From an uncultured Erythrobacter sp. (lineage in GTDB: Bacteria > Pseudomonadota > Alphaproteobacteria > Sphingomonadales > Sphingomonadaceae): 64,000 bases of DNA. Made by a program: the position numbers and the translations under genes. The notes below the pieces were generated by a model. It was not told the origin of the DNA, searched no databases, and saw only the letters and a program-made list of their open reading frames with translations. This document shows, in pieces, positions 38,901 through 47,967 of this stretch. Position 1 is the first letter of the stretch. Every line of letters begins with the position of its first letter. The stretch lies in the NCBI GenBank assembly GCA_947488325.1, contig CANKYZ010000002.1, forward strand, positions 1 through 64,000, given 5' to 3'.

Positions 38901-39477
38901 GGTGGTCGCCGATTATCAGACTACGCGGCTTAGTCTGAAAGCGCATCCGATGGCGTTCTTGCGACCCACTCTGGCAGAACGCGGCTTTGCGCGCGCAAGT
39001 GACCTGCGGGGGCGCAAATATCGCAGTATGGTGCAGGTGGCAGGTGTTGTATTGATCCGTCAACGGCCTGGTAGCGCAAAGGGTGTGTGCTTCATCACGC
39101 TTGAGGATGAAACCGGAGTGGTCAATTTGGTTGTGTGGCCGGACCTTATGGAGAAACAGCGGCGCGTGGTTATGGGCGCGCGGTCGATGGAGGTGCGCGG
39201 ACGGGTCGAATATGATGATGAAGTGGTCCACCTGATCGCGCATCATTTGACCGATACGACTGACCAGCTTTACGCTTTGTCAGATGATATGCTCAACGCG
39301 CCACCGGCGCGCGCAGATCATGTCAATGCACCCTTGGCTGGGAGAAAGTCTCCGCAGGGCAAGGATGGGATAAAACCGCGCGACATGATCGATGAACTGC
39401 CCTCAGCGAGCCGGGAAAATGTCAGGGGCCATCCACGCAATCACCGCATCATCCCAAAATCCCGCGATTTTCATTAG
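35971..39477 (+). CDS. dnaE2: Error-prone DNA polymerase DnaE2
   Basis: 1168 residues. The PHP domain comes first (YDAIGIADANSFAGVVRIH). The C-family polymerase core has the catalytic aspartates in PPDIDVDFEHERREEV, plus CQGRGSAANSAVCYCL and RPGPIQGDMVHPYL. The C-terminal OB fold reads GVCFITLEDETGVVNLVVWP. DnaE2 does lesion bypass with ImuA and ImuB. ATG 35971 gives MPESSLTP; the frame extends to a TTG at 35914. It lies behind its own LexA box, 1.5 kb from imuB. Confidence 0.93.
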   Translation: MPESSLTPDKRRLELDPDLIETPPRAPFVELGLVSCFSFLRGASDAVDLVMTARTQGYDAIGIADANSFAGVVRIHTEATTLKLRSVIGCRIETVEGLSFLTYPMDRAAYGRLCRLISAGRMQTLDGEWQEKGICEIDLPMLADHAEGVQLILIPPEELKTQFTIPAWANNVVALDGSDLGGEVSGALPDLLLHLTRALPTLRHLAASHLYRGDDIARIDRLDSLARANGLTLLATNDVHYHTPERRPLQDVMTAIANKTTIANAGHLLHANAERHLKSPLEMCRLFDRWPHAIRAARDVADACNFTLDELRYEYPEEIYPDGMSPKEHLEIETWRGAEQRYPLGVPDSVHDTLERELALIAKLDLAQYFLTIKDIVDFARSVEPPILCQGRGSAANSAVCYCLEITSVDPAKHQLLFDRFISAERKEPPDIDVDFEHERREEVIQYIYKKYGRHRAGLTATVIHYRPRMAIREVGKAMGLSEDVTSSLARTVWGGMGREIGKAHVEEIGMDLSDPHLRRVLKLTEQMIGMPRHLSQHVGGFILTEGALIETVPIGNGAMPDRSFIEWDKDDIEALGILKVDVLALGMLTCIKKCLDLLAVHHDRTLTLATVPREDPETYAMLCRGDSLGVFQVESRAQMNMLPRLRPREFYDLVIQVAIVRPGPIQGDMVHPYLKRRRGAEPVRIPAPSPQHGPPDELSSILERTLGVPIFQEQAMKIALDAAKFSSLEANRLRKAMATFRSRGMVHELEDMMVERMVDRGYDTDFAQRCFNQIKGFGEYGFPESHAASFAHLVYVSSWLKCHFPAAFAAGLLNSQPMGFYAPAQIVRDAREHGVEVLPADVNRSDWDCTLEELGEVAGSRTGRFDRQIALRLGLRQVDGMHEHVAAQLIAERAENGLYQDVTELRGRAGLSPAHIERLASADCFTSIELTRRQALWDARSLIAGPNLPLFRAAAERDEGAERTKIKLPVMPLSEEVVADYQTTRLSLKAHPMAFLRPTLAERGFARASDLRGRKYRSMVQVAGVVLIRQRPGSAKGVCFITLEDETGVVNLVVWPDLMEKQRRVVMGARSMEVRGRVEYDDEVVHLIAHHLTDTTDQLYALSDDMLNAPPARADHVNAPLAGRKSPQGKDGIKPRDMIDELPSASRENVRGHPRNHRIIPKSRDFH

Positions 39478-39513
39478 AGGGTAGACATATGGGTGTCTAA
39501 ACCGCCTCTAATG
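39472..39513. terminator. Nested hairpin at the convergent dnaE2/phoB ends
   Basis: CATTAGAGG pairs with CCTCTAATG (9 bp, perfect) around an inner TAGACA/TGTCTA stem. The structure covers both stop codons. It has no T-tract but is symmetrical, so it could block read-through in both directions. Confidence 0.5.
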
Positions 39514-40186
39514 CGTAGCCCGCAGATCGCACCGTTCGGATAGGATCCTTCGCGTCCTCAACAGAGATAGCCTTACGTAAACGACGGATGTGGACATCGA
39601 CCGTGCGCAGTTCAATGTCTGAACCCGTGCCCCAGACCCCGTCAAGCAACTGCCCGCGGCTAAAGACCCGGCCAGGGCTCTCCATAAAGAACTTCAACAG
39701 GCGATATTCGGTCGGACCCAATTGGAGTTCGTGATCACGGCGTTGCACCTTATGTGCGACCGGATCGAGAGCGATATCGCCTACCTTGATGGTTTCACCG
39801 GCAAGAACAGGGCGAATTCGCCGCATCACCGCCGCGACCCGAGCCAGCAATTCACGTGGAGAAAAAGGTTTCGTCAGATAATCATCCGCACCCGTTTCAA
39901 GGCCGCGCACTCGGTCATCCTCTGTCTCACGCGCGGTGAGCATGATGATGGGGACATGCGCTGTTTCTGTGTCGCGGCGCAGGCGGCGGCATACTTCGAT
40001 GCCGCTGGTCCCTTCAATCATCCAGTCCAGGATAATGAGATCGGGAATATCTTCGCTTGCGAGAACCAAGGCTTCATCGCCGTCACCAGTGCAGCGGACA
40101 TCATAACCTTCGTTTTGGAAACGGTATTCAAGCAACTCCGAAAGAGATGGATCGTCCTCAACCAATAACAGTTTAGCGGCTGACAT
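39497..40186 (-). CDS. phoB: Phosphate regulon response regulator PhoB
   Basis: 229 residues from ATG 40186, which has GAGGAGA before it. The receiver domain carries the aspartate in LIILDWMIEG and the lysine in YLTKPFSPREL. The OmpR-type winged helix holds LGPTEYRLLKFFMESPGRVFSR and RTVDVHIRRLRKAI. Phosphorylated PhoB binds Pho boxes to switch on phosphate-starvation genes. It is the last gene of the cluster starting at phoR. Confidence 0.95.
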   Translation of the reverse strand: MSAAKLLLVEDDPSLSELLEYRFQNEGYDVRCTGDGDEALVLASEDIPDLIILDWMIEGTSGIEVCRRLRRDTETAHVPIIMLTARETEDDRVRGLETGADDYLTKPFSPRELLARVAAVMRRIRPVLAGETIKVGDIALDPVAHKVQRRDHELQLGPTEYRLLKFFMESPGRVFSRGQLLDGVWGTGSDIELRTVDVHIRRLRKAISVEDAKDPIRTVRSAGYALEAV

Positions 40187-40323
40187 TGCACAGTCTCCTC
40201 GAACTCGCTTCGGAATTGATGAAGCAACGGTCGGTTTGCTCATGTTTCACTGCGGCTACAATTTGATGAAACACTGGCCTGCTATTTATCCAAAAACAGT
40301 TGTCCGGATCAATCGAATGGCGG

Positions 40324-40992
40324 TCACCGGTCTTCTTCTGGAGGATAAGTACCAGTTGCCGCATAATGCACCATTTCCGCGACATTGGTTGCGTGGTCGC
40401 CAATCCGTTCCAAGTTCCGAGCGACGAAAAGCAAATGCGCCGCACTCGAAATGGTGGCAGGATTTTCGACCATATGACTGACAAGGTTGCGGAAAATACT
40501 GTTGTAAAATGCATCGACTTTGGCATCGGTGCTAATGACTTCACGCGCCAGGTCCGCATCGCGGGCCGCATACGCCGTCAAGACATCGTGGACCATTTCA
40601 CCAGCGACTTCACCCATCGCCGGCAAAAGGGTCAGTGGCTCAAAGCGATCGCGGCCTTCGATCTTACCGACGCGTTTGGCGATGTTTTTCGAATAATCGC
40701 CGATCCGTTCGACCACGCCAGCAATCTTTAGCGCCGCGATAACTTCGCGCAGATCGTCGGCGAGCGGGGCACGCAGAGCGATAATACGCACGGCGAGTTT
40801 GTCGACTTCCATTTCGAGCGCATCAATTTTTTTGTCGCCCGCGACAATTTGATCAGCCAACTCTTCATCACCGCGCACCAATGCGTCGAGCGCCGCGTGC
40901 GTTGCAGCTTCTGCGAGCCCGCCCATTTCAGAAATCAAACCACGAAGCCGTGTGATATCTTCATCGAATGCCTTGACAGTATGGTCAGTCAT
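40324..40992 (-). CDS. phoU: PhoU phosphate signalling protein
   Basis: 222 residues made of two PhoU three-helix repeats. Typical segments are LRGLISEMGGLAEAATHAALDALV, RAPLADDLREVIAALKIAGVVERIGDYSKNIAKR and ARNLERIGDHATNVAEMV, the acidic metal-binding motif appearing in both halves. It links the Pst transporter to PhoR and keeps it in the off state when phosphate is plentiful. It begins where pstB ends. Confidence 0.95.
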   Translation of the reverse strand: MTDHTVKAFDEDITRLRGLISEMGGLAEAATHAALDALVRGDEELADQIVAGDKKIDALEMEVDKLAVRIIALRAPLADDLREVIAALKIAGVVERIGDYSKNIAKRVGKIEGRDRFEPLTLLPAMGEVAGEMVHDVLTAYAARDADLAREVISTDAKVDAFYNSIFRNLVSHMVENPATISSAAHLLFVARNLERIGDHATNVAEMVHYAATGTYPPEEDR

Positions 40993-41783
40993 TAGCCGTA
41001 ACGCCCTGTAATATAATCCTGAGTTCGCTGCTCAATCGGGTTGGTGAATATGTCCGACGTCGGGCCATATTCCACCATCTTACCGAGGTGAAAGAAAGCG
41101 GTGCGCTGGCTGACGCGGGCAGCCTGTTGCATTGAGTGAGTGACGATAACGATGGCGTAGCGACCTGAAAGCTCGTCAATCAACTCTTCGATCTTTGCGG
41201 TTGCTATCGGGTCGAGTGCAGAGGCGGGTTCATCCATCAAAATTACCTCGGGATCGACCGCAATTGCCCGCGCAATGCACAGACGCTGCTGTTGACCGCC
41301 GGACAATGCCGTGCCTGAATCTTCGAGCCGATCCTTCACCTCATCCCACAGTCCGGCACGCGTAAGAGACCTCTCGACGATCACATCAAGATCGGCCTTC
41401 TTTTCGCCAAGCCCGTGAATTCTGGGGCCGTACGCGATGTTCTCATAGATTGTCTTGGGGAAGGGGTTGGGTTTTTGAAAAACCATCCCCACCCGTGCGC
41501 GCAATTGCACAACATCCATCGCATTTCCGTGAATGTCTTCGCCCTCAAGCTCAATCAGCCCTTCGACTTTGGCCACAGGAATGGTGTCATTCATGCGATT
41601 AAAACAACGGAGAAAGGTCGATTTTCCGCAGCCAGAAGGACCGATAAAGGCGGTCACATAATCAGGCGAAATGTCGATCGACACTTCATCGATGGCTTTT
41701 TTGGAACCGTAATACACAGAGACATCACGCGCGATCATCTTTGCGGTTTTGTCTCGTTGGATCTTTTCGTGGATCAGGGTCAC
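40992..41783 (-). CDS. pstB: Phosphate ABC transporter ATP-binding protein PstB
   Basis: 263 residues. Walker A is [10 protein letters not shown], the signature [16 protein letters not shown], Walker [14 protein letters not shown] and the H-loop [11 protein letters not shown]. The PstB-specific ends [21 protein letters not shown] and [23 protein letters not shown] identify the phosphate importer. It overlaps pstA by four bases and meets phoU end to start. Confidence 0.97.
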   Translation of the reverse strand: MTLIHEKIQRDKTAKMIARDVSVYYGSKKAIDEVSIDISPDYVTAFIGPSGCGKSTFLRCFNRMNDTIPVAKVEGLIELEGEDIHGNAMDVVQLRARVGMVFQKPNPFPKTIYENIAYGPRIHGLGEKKADLDVIVERSLTRAGLWDEVKDRLEDSGTALSGGQQQRLCIARAIAVDPEVILMDEPASALDPIATAKIEELIDELSGRYAIVIVTHSMQQAARVSQRTAFFHLGKMVEYGPTSDIFTNPIEQRTQDYITGRYG

Positions 41784-43057
41784 CAGGTTTTCTCGAATTT
41801 GTTGCGGAGGTAAATGGCGAGGCCGTTCATCAAAAGGAGGAACAGCAATAGGATGATAATTGCCGCGCTTGTGCGTTCGACAAAGCCGCGGTCGATTTCA
41901 TCGGACCATAGGAAAATTTGCACTGGAAGGACAGTGGCTGGTGACGTGAAGCCTTCTGGCGGCGTTGCGATAAAGGCGCGCATCCCGATCATTAACAGAG
42001 GCGCCGTTTCCCCCAAAGCGCGCGCCATACCGATAATTGTCCCGGTCAGCATGCCAGGCATGGCAAGCGGTAGAACATGATGGAAGACAACCTGCACAGG
42101 AGAGGCACCCACCGCCAGCGCACCATCGCGGATTGAGGGTGGAACTGCCTTAATTGCATTACGGCCGGAAATGACGATTACCGGCATTGTCATCAACGCA
42201 AGCGTCAAACCACCAATTAATGGTGCGGATCTGAAGTTGGGAAATATTGTCAGAAACACCGCAAGACCCAATAGACCAAAGATGATGGAAGGCACCGCAG
42301 CGAGGTTGTTGATCGAGACTTCGATCAGGTCGGTCCATCGGTTCTTAGGAGCGTATTCTTCCAAGTAGAGAGCAGACAGGACGCCAATTGGGAAAGCCAG
42401 CGTCAAAGTGACTATCATAGTCAGGATTGAACCTTTGAGCGCCCCCCAAATGCCAACCTGTTGCGGGCTGGTTGCATCTGTTCTCCAGATAAAACCTGGA
42501 TCCCAGTTTTCTGCCAGCTTGCCTTCGCTTGTCAGCCGCTGTGCGAGTGCTTGCATCTCGGGAGAGCCTTCGCCAGCCAACCCTGCAGCGAGGTCAGACG
42601 ACGCAGGAAGATAAAATGTCTCAGTCCGATAGATAATCGACGGATCGGCCTGCAACGCAGCGGCGACATCGCGCCACGCATCGCGGCTTAACTCTGTCGC
42701 CCCTTCTTCGCCCAGTGATTCTTCGCCGTAGAGCATCACCAAGTCGGGCAAGCCCTGCATTTCCAACACTTGGAGCGCTGAAGGTGAAGACAGCGAAGCG
42801 GCATCACCCGAAAGCCCGCTTTGTGGAAAATCGATAGGGACCGTAAGCTCTGCTCGCTGGAAACCGCCAATGCCGTTCATCAGCATATTACCGAGAAGGA
42901 AGACCAGAACAGCGACTGAAAACGCGATCGCTCCTTGACCCATCAACTTAAAATAGCGCTCTTTTCGGTATCGTTTCGCCAGACGCTTCTCAAATTCTGG
43001 TGTCCGTGTTGGACCCAGATCTGCATTCGCTAAAGAGGAAGTGGTTGAATTATTCAT
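41780..43057 (-). CDS. pstA: Phosphate ABC transporter permease PstA
   Basis: 425 residues from ATG 43057. One membrane segment near the start is followed by a large non-membrane part (about 60-190). The permease domain then starts at [28 protein letters not shown] and holds the EAA-like loop [25 protein letters not shown]. The insert is longer than in the E. coli protein, as is common in alphaproteobacteria. A GTG nine bases upstream is a second possible start. It overlaps pstC by eight bases. Confidence 0.93.
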   Translation of the reverse strand: MNNSTTSSLANADLGPTRTPEFEKRLAKRYRKERYFKLMGQGAIAFSVAVLVFLLGNMLMNGIGGFQRAELTVPIDFPQSGLSGDAASLSSPSALQVLEMQGLPDLVMLYGEESLGEEGATELSRDAWRDVAAALQADPSIIYRTETFYLPASSDLAAGLAGEGSPEMQALAQRLTSEGKLAENWDPGFIWRTDATSPQQVGIWGALKGSILTMIVTLTLAFPIGVLSALYLEEYAPKNRWTDLIEVSINNLAAVPSIIFGLLGLAVFLTIFPNFRSAPLIGGLTLALMTMPVIVISGRNAIKAVPPSIRDGALAVGASPVQVVFHHVLPLAMPGMLTGTIIGMARALGETAPLLMIGMRAFIATPPEGFTSPATVLPVQIFLWSDEIDRGFVERTSAAIIILLLFLLLMNGLAIYLRNKFEKTW

Positions 43058-44435
43058 ATGCTTCACGGAACCGTTTTACGACTCGCAGGGCGACGTAGTT
43101 GAGGGCCAGTGTGACCATGAAAAGGACGAAACCCAAGGCAAATGCGCTGAGCGTGGCGGGGTGATCAAAGCTGCCTTCGCCTGTCAGCATTTTTACGATC
43201 TGGACTGTTACAGTTGTCATCCGGTCCAATGGGTTGGCGCTGAGATTGGCAGCAGTTGATGCGGCCATGACCACGATCATGGTTTCACCAATGGCGCGAC
43301 TAATAGCGAGCATAATCCCTGCGACAATACCGGGCAGGGCGGCCGGAAAGAGAACGCGTGTGATAGTCTCTGATTTGGTAGCACCCATAGCATAGCTGCC
43401 GTCGCGCATGGCGCTTGGTACAGCTGTGATTGAATCGTCTGCCATTGATGAGACAAATGGAATGATCATCACACCCATCACAACACCTGCAGCAAGGGCG
43501 CTTTCAGTTGAGGCGTTGGTGATACCAATGGCCACTGCCGCATCGCGGATGGCCGGAGCGACGGTGAGTGCGGCGAAATATCCGTACACCACGGTTGGGA
43601 CGCCAGCGAGAATTTCTAGAGCAGGTTTTACCCAAGCGCGTACCTTTGGATCAGCATATTGTGTCAGATAGATTGCGCTCATCAATCCAAGTGGAATCGC
43701 GACGATCATTGCGATGATTGCACCAATAAATATTGTTCCCCAGAACAATGGGATCGCGCCAAAGCGAGACCCATCGGGATTATCTGGATTGCTCATTGGG
43801 TCGGGCCCCCAATAAGTGCCCGTCAGGAAGTCCATTGGAGAAACCATCCCGAAAAAACGGATGGTCTCGAACACAAGGCTAGCAAAAATGCCGAATGTGG
43901 TGAGGATTGCTACCAAAGATGCGAGCAGCAAAATTACCATGATGGAGCGTTCTACCCTCGTACGCGCATGGAATTCAGGGCGCAGCCGGGTGTACGAAAA
44001 TGCGCCACCACCAAAAGCGATCAGAATGGTGATTGCATACCCTGTCAGCGTATAGCGAGATATTGCTAGGCGATATGGCTCCACCAAGGCCTCGGCACCT
44101 TCGCTGAAGACTCCTGGAGCAGTTCCGTTTGCCACGGCCCGTGCTTCGGCCAGCCACGCATCACGCTCAAAACCAAAGAGAGGCAAGTCTGCCGCAGTTG
44201 GAGAAGCCAGCACGCTCTGCGTAACCAATTGCGGGGCGATAAAAGACCACAGCGTCAAAAAGGCCAGCACCGGGATCAATACCCACATGGCGACATACCA
44301 TGCATGGTAGATTGGCCTGGCAACCGGGCGCTTATCAGGGGCAGTTTTCTGGAAACTCCAGGCTTTCGCCCTTCCAGCCAGCCAGCCTGCAAGGCCCAGA
44401 CCAATGGCAATCAGAATGAGAGTAATCGGCGACAT
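43050..44435 (-). CDS. pstC: Phosphate ABC transporter permease PstC
   Basis: 461 residues with two membrane segments and a periplasmic loop ahead of the permease domain (IFIGAIIAMIVAIPLGLMSAIYLTQYA). It has the loop SYAMGATKSETITRVLFPAALPGIVAGIM and ends in [14 protein letters not shown]. It pairs with PstA to form the channel. No pstS gene for the phosphate-binding protein is found between phoR and pstC, where it often lies. Confidence 0.93.
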   Translation of the reverse strand: MSPITLILIAIGLGLAGWLAGRAKAWSFQKTAPDKRPVARPIYHAWYVAMWVLIPVLAFLTLWSFIAPQLVTQSVLASPTAADLPLFGFERDAWLAEARAVANGTAPGVFSEGAEALVEPYRLAISRYTLTGYAITILIAFGGGAFSYTRLRPEFHARTRVERSIMVILLLASLVAILTTFGIFASLVFETIRFFGMVSPMDFLTGTYWGPDPMSNPDNPDGSRFGAIPLFWGTIFIGAIIAMIVAIPLGLMSAIYLTQYADPKVRAWVKPALEILAGVPTVVYGYFAALTVAPAIRDAAVAIGITNASTESALAAGVVMGVMIIPFVSSMADDSITAVPSAMRDGSYAMGATKSETITRVLFPAALPGIVAGIMLAISRAIGETMIVVMAASTAANLSANPLDRMTTVTVQIVKMLTGEGSFDHPATLSAFALGFVLFMVTLALNYVALRVVKRFREAYE

Positions 44436-44605
44436 GGATTAAACCTGTTTCCCCTCGAAGGCTTCGTATGCGGTCAGGCCAACCGCGAATTTTCAATGAT
44501 GTTACGCACTAAGAATCGTTTCGCAGTGCGCTGCATGGAACTTTGTGGTTTTGGCCATGTCCAAAGAATAAGACAACGCTAAGACTCAATTACAATTTTG
44601 GCCCC

Positions 44606-45844
44606 TCATTTATCGTCCGCGGCGCTTTCTGATTCATCAGTTTGAATGTCTTCGGCAAGCCTCTGTTTTGCATCGACGAGTGGGATGCGAACAACCACTC
44701 GCGTCCCTTGACCAAGATCACTTTCGATATTCAAACGACCGCGATGCCGTTCGACGATATGTTTAACGATGGCAAGCCCCAGTCCAGTGCCGCCCGATGC
44801 GCGGCTTCGGCCCGGATCAGTTCGGTAAAACCGCCGAGTAAGGTGGGGGAGCTGTTCACGTTCGATGCCTTCCCCTTGATCAACAACGGAAATTCTCGCC
44901 ATGCCGTTGCGTGACAAATCAAGTTGGACGGTCACATGTGCATCAGCCGCGCCATATTTCAACGCGTTGTCCACCAAGTTGCGCACAACCTGTTCAATCT
45001 GTTGTTGGTCTCCTTGGATGCAGGGATCGACATTGAGTTCCAGAATTAGCCGATCAATTCGCTCTGGTCCTGCAGCGTCCTGTGCCGCGCGCTCAATAAC
45101 CGACAGAAGCTGCAGCTTTTCTTGAGGCAAATCGTGCTTTTCAGCCTCAACCCGCGAAAGACTCATTAGATCGCTGATGAGGCTTTGCATTCGCAATGCT
45201 TCCTGTTGGATCGTACTCAGGAATTTTTGCGAAGTGGACAAATCGAGGTTGCCTCCCCCTTCGTTTAAAGTTTCAACATAGCCAATGATAGAAGAAAGCG
45301 GAGTTCGCAATTCATGACTGGCATTAGCAACAAAGTCCGTGTGCGCGCGGCTGATGTCAGCTTCAGAGGTTTGATTTATCAATTCAATTACAGCTAGGTC
45401 ATTGTCGACCGCTTGGCGATTCATCTGCCAAATGTCTTGCCTACGCACTAGGCCTCGAATGATAGCTTGCCCGTTGCCCTCTCGCCCCAGTAACGAAATT
45501 GCTTCAGGTTGGCGAAAAGCCACGCGTGCATCCTGCCCGATCAGGTGGTGCCCTAGGAGCCGGCGTGCGGTCCGATTGGCAATTGCGATCGTGTTTTTTT
45601 CGGTAACAAGCAGCGGCGTCGCTGAGTTTTCAATCAGCTTACGCATCGACTCGCGGCTAAATGGTTGCTTCTCGACAACAGGCCTTGGATCCGCCGACCG
45701 GCCTGCGGCAAGCAGCAGAGAACCAACCCATAAAATTAGAATTGACCCTGCGATAATTGGATCGAGGCCAAGCAGCAGAATCGCGACAAACGTCACCAGC
45801 GCCAGCAGGATGGCAGCAATAGGAATAATTTGACGCGAGCCCAT
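44606..45844 (-). CDS. phoR: Phosphate regulon sensor histidine kinase PhoR
   Basis: 412 residues from ATG 45844. Two close membrane segments (about 5-47) lead to a PAS-like domain (SATPLLVTEKNTIAIANRTA). The kinase core follows: H-box FVANASHELRTPLSSIIGYVETL, N-box NLVDNALKYG, DQGEGI and GGTGLGLAIVKHIVERHRG. The order phoR-pstC-pstA-pstB-phoU-phoB on one strand fixes its identity. A TTG 36 bases further up is a weaker start. A 170-bp gap separates it from pstC, so pst may have its own promoter. Confidence 0.92.
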   Translation of the reverse strand: MGSRQIIPIAAILLALVTFVAILLLGLDPIIAGSILILWVGSLLLAAGRSADPRPVVEKQPFSRESMRKLIENSATPLLVTEKNTIAIANRTARRLLGHHLIGQDARVAFRQPEAISLLGREGNGQAIIRGLVRRQDIWQMNRQAVDNDLAVIELINQTSEADISRAHTDFVANASHELRTPLSSIIGYVETLNEGGGNLDLSTSQKFLSTIQQEALRMQSLISDLMSLSRVEAEKHDLPQEKLQLLSVIERAAQDAAGPERIDRLILELNVDPCIQGDQQQIEQVVRNLVDNALKYGAADAHVTVQLDLSRNGMARISVVDQGEGIEREQLPHLTRRFYRTDPGRSRASGGTGLGLAIVKHIVERHRGRLNIESDLGQGTRVVVRIPLVDAKQRLAEDIQTDESESAADDK

Positions 45845-45920
45845 AGACGAATGCTCTACCGCCCAATTCGGACTGGTCAAACCCCAGCTGGGGATATTTG
45901 AGCAATGGTAAGGGAGGTGG

Positions 45921-45992
45921 TGACCCCTACGGGAATCGAACCCGTGTTTCAGCCGTGAAAGGGCCGCGTCCTAACCGCTAGACGAAGGGGCC
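45921..45992 (-). tRNA. tRNA-Glu (UUC)
   Basis: The reverse strand reads GGCCCCTTCGTCTAGCGG at the 5' end, the anticodon loop CCTTTCAC with anticodon TTC, and the T-loop GGGTTCGATTCCC. The acceptor stem is GGCCCCT with AGGGGTC (one G-T pair). The CCA end is not encoded in full. It matches bacterial tRNA-Glu closely in the D and anticodon arms. Confidence 0.95.
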
Positions 45993-46086
45993 ACGCTCAT
46001 TTGCGAGAGCGCGCATCTAGGGGGGTGAAGGTGACGGGTCAAGCCCCGTTTGCGTCGCATTCGCGAAATAATCTCCAGTCACAAGT

Positions 46087-47871
46087 TCAATCAGCGAAAG
46101 CGGCGTCTTCTAAGTGCAGTTCAGCTACGGGTCTTGGCCCCCAATCATCCAGCTTTACGCGCCCGGCAAGGTGGAATTGGCGCCCTTTGCTGCGGTGGAG
46201 GAGGGTCTGCGCCATCTCCGTTTCGGCTGCGCGAAACGCGATTGCTTTAAATGATCGTCCGTCATCGCCGGTAGCAATAATCCGCAGATGATCTTTGCCT
46301 ACTATATCAGCCTTCACAATTCGCACCGGACCGACTGCGACACGTGGTGCGGGCCAGCCTACACCGTAAGGTCCTGCTGCCTCCAATGTTTCCACAAGCT
46401 CGGGGGTTAGCCCACCGGGGGCAAGCGATATGTCGAGCTGCATACTTTTGCCGATGCGGGCTTTTTCCACATCGCGGGCCAGCCGCGTATCGAGGAATTC
46501 GGTGAAGGCAGAAAGCTTATCGGAAGGAATGGTGAGCCCAGCAGCCATTGCATGGCCGCCACCTGCCATTAGCAAACCTTCTTCACGAGCCGCGATGATT
46601 GCTGCACCTATATCGACGCCGCTAATTGAGCGTCCTGAACCTTTGCCGGTTCCATCAGCTTCATCCAGAGCGATGACGATCGAAGGTTTGCCCGTCTTCT
46701 CCTTGATTCGTCCCGCGACGATCCCAATCACACCCGGATGCCAACCCGTGCCAGAAAGTACATGGACTGCCATATTATGCTGCCCTGCGAGCTGGGCCTC
46801 GGCCGCTTCTTGCACTTCAGCCTCAATCGCCCGGCGCTCTTCATTAAGGGCAGAGAGCTGCTCCGCGATTGTTTGAGCTTCTTCCGGGTCGCGCGTGGTC
46901 AACAGTCGGACGCCAAGCGTAGATTCCCCAATTCGCCCACCAGCATTGATCCGAGGGCCAAGAGCGAAACCAAGGTCAGAAGCAATGGGAGCACGTTTGA
47001 GCCTGCTGACGTCCATCAGCGCAGCCATGCCAATGCGTTCGCGCCGGGCGAGGACTTTGAGCCCTTGTGAGACGAAAGCGCGATTGAGACCATGCAATGC
47101 AGCAACATCAGCCACAGTGCCGAGTGCAACCAAATCAAGCAATGCCATGAGATTCGGCTCCGCCCGATCCTTGAAGAAATCCTGCGTGCGCAAGGTCCGG
47201 ACCAGCGCAATTGCTAGCAAGAACGCAACCCCAACCGCAGCCAGATGTCCATGGCTTGCGGCGAGGTCATTCTCATCAAGCCGGTTCGGATTGACCAAGG
47301 CGGCTGTGGGCGGAAGTTCAGGAGAACATTTGTGGTGGTCGACTACAATAACATCGACGCCAGCATCGCGCGCCATAGTCAACGCTTCATAAGCCATCGC
47401 ACCGCAATCGACCGTGACGATCAGGCTAGATCCGTCCTTTGCCAATTGGACAAGTGCTGCACCTGTGGGGCCGTATCCTTCGAGAAGGCGGTCTGGGATG
47501 TAATAACCAGCATCCACGCCCAGCGACCTCAACAATTCGACCATCAATGCCGCGCTGGTCGCGCCGTCAACATCGTAATCACCATAAATCGTAATCGTTT
47601 CCTTGCTGAGTACAGCGCTGGCGAGTCGTTCGGCTGCTCTCTCCATGTCGCGAAACTCAGATGGGTCTGGCAGAAATTCGCGCATGGTGGGTTTGGCAAA
47701 TTTGCCGACCTCATCAGGTGCAACACCGCGTGTGATTAGCAACTGTGACAGAATGTCGCGGTCTAGCTGTGCATTGTCGCCGAGGTCCATGTTACCTCCG
47801 CGCCAATGCCAGCTGCGGCCTGCAAATGACTGCGAAATTCCAAGGACGTAAGAAAGCGATTGTGTAGCCAT
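46087..47871 (-). CDS. recJ: Single-stranded-DNA exonuclease RecJ
   Basis: 594 residues. DHH-family motifs are seen as ITIYGDYDVDGATSAALMV, IVTVDCGAMAYEAL, VIVVDHHKC and GPRINAGGRIGES, then the DHHA1 part with LSGTGWHPGVIGIVAGRIKEKTGKPSIVIA and GGGHAMAAGLTI. It degrades single strands 5' to 3' during recombination and mismatch repair. The annotated ATG gives a ~28-residue tail ahead of the family's usual start. tRNA-Glu lies just downstream on the same strand. Confidence 0.95.
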   Translation of the reverse strand: MATQSLSYVLGISQSFAGRSWHWRGGNMDLGDNAQLDRDILSQLLITRGVAPDEVGKFAKPTMREFLPDPSEFRDMERAAERLASAVLSKETITIYGDYDVDGATSAALMVELLRSLGVDAGYYIPDRLLEGYGPTGAALVQLAKDGSSLIVTVDCGAMAYEALTMARDAGVDVIVVDHHKCSPELPPTAALVNPNRLDENDLAASHGHLAAVGVAFLLAIALVRTLRTQDFFKDRAEPNLMALLDLVALGTVADVAALHGLNRAFVSQGLKVLARRERIGMAALMDVSRLKRAPIASDLGFALGPRINAGGRIGESTLGVRLLTTRDPEEAQTIAEQLSALNEERRAIEAEVQEAAEAQLAGQHNMAVHVLSGTGWHPGVIGIVAGRIKEKTGKPSIVIALDEADGTGKGSGRSISGVDIGAAIIAAREEGLLMAGGGHAMAAGLTIPSDKLSAFTEFLDTRLARDVEKARIGKSMQLDISLAPGGLTPELVETLEAAGPYGVGWPAPRVAVGPVRIVKADIVGKDHLRIIATGDDGRSFKAIAFRAAETEMAQTLLHRSKGRQFHLAGRVKLDDWGPRPVAELHLEDAAFAD

Positions 47872-47967
47872 TAGGCCAGACTAACTGATTGATCCCAATC
47901 GGGACAGTCACCTGTCCAATGAATTCTATAATTGACTTTCAACGAACAGCTTGGCGAGGTCTATCGC

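Noticed and set aside
43057..43066. GTG start for pstA at 43066
   Set aside because: ATG 43057 gives a normal overlap with pstC and a usual N-terminus; the GTG adds three residues only.
45921..45992. tRNA-Glu as attachment site of an integrated element
   Set aside because: The flanking genes recJ and phoR are core genes and no integrase or repeated tRNA end is visible.
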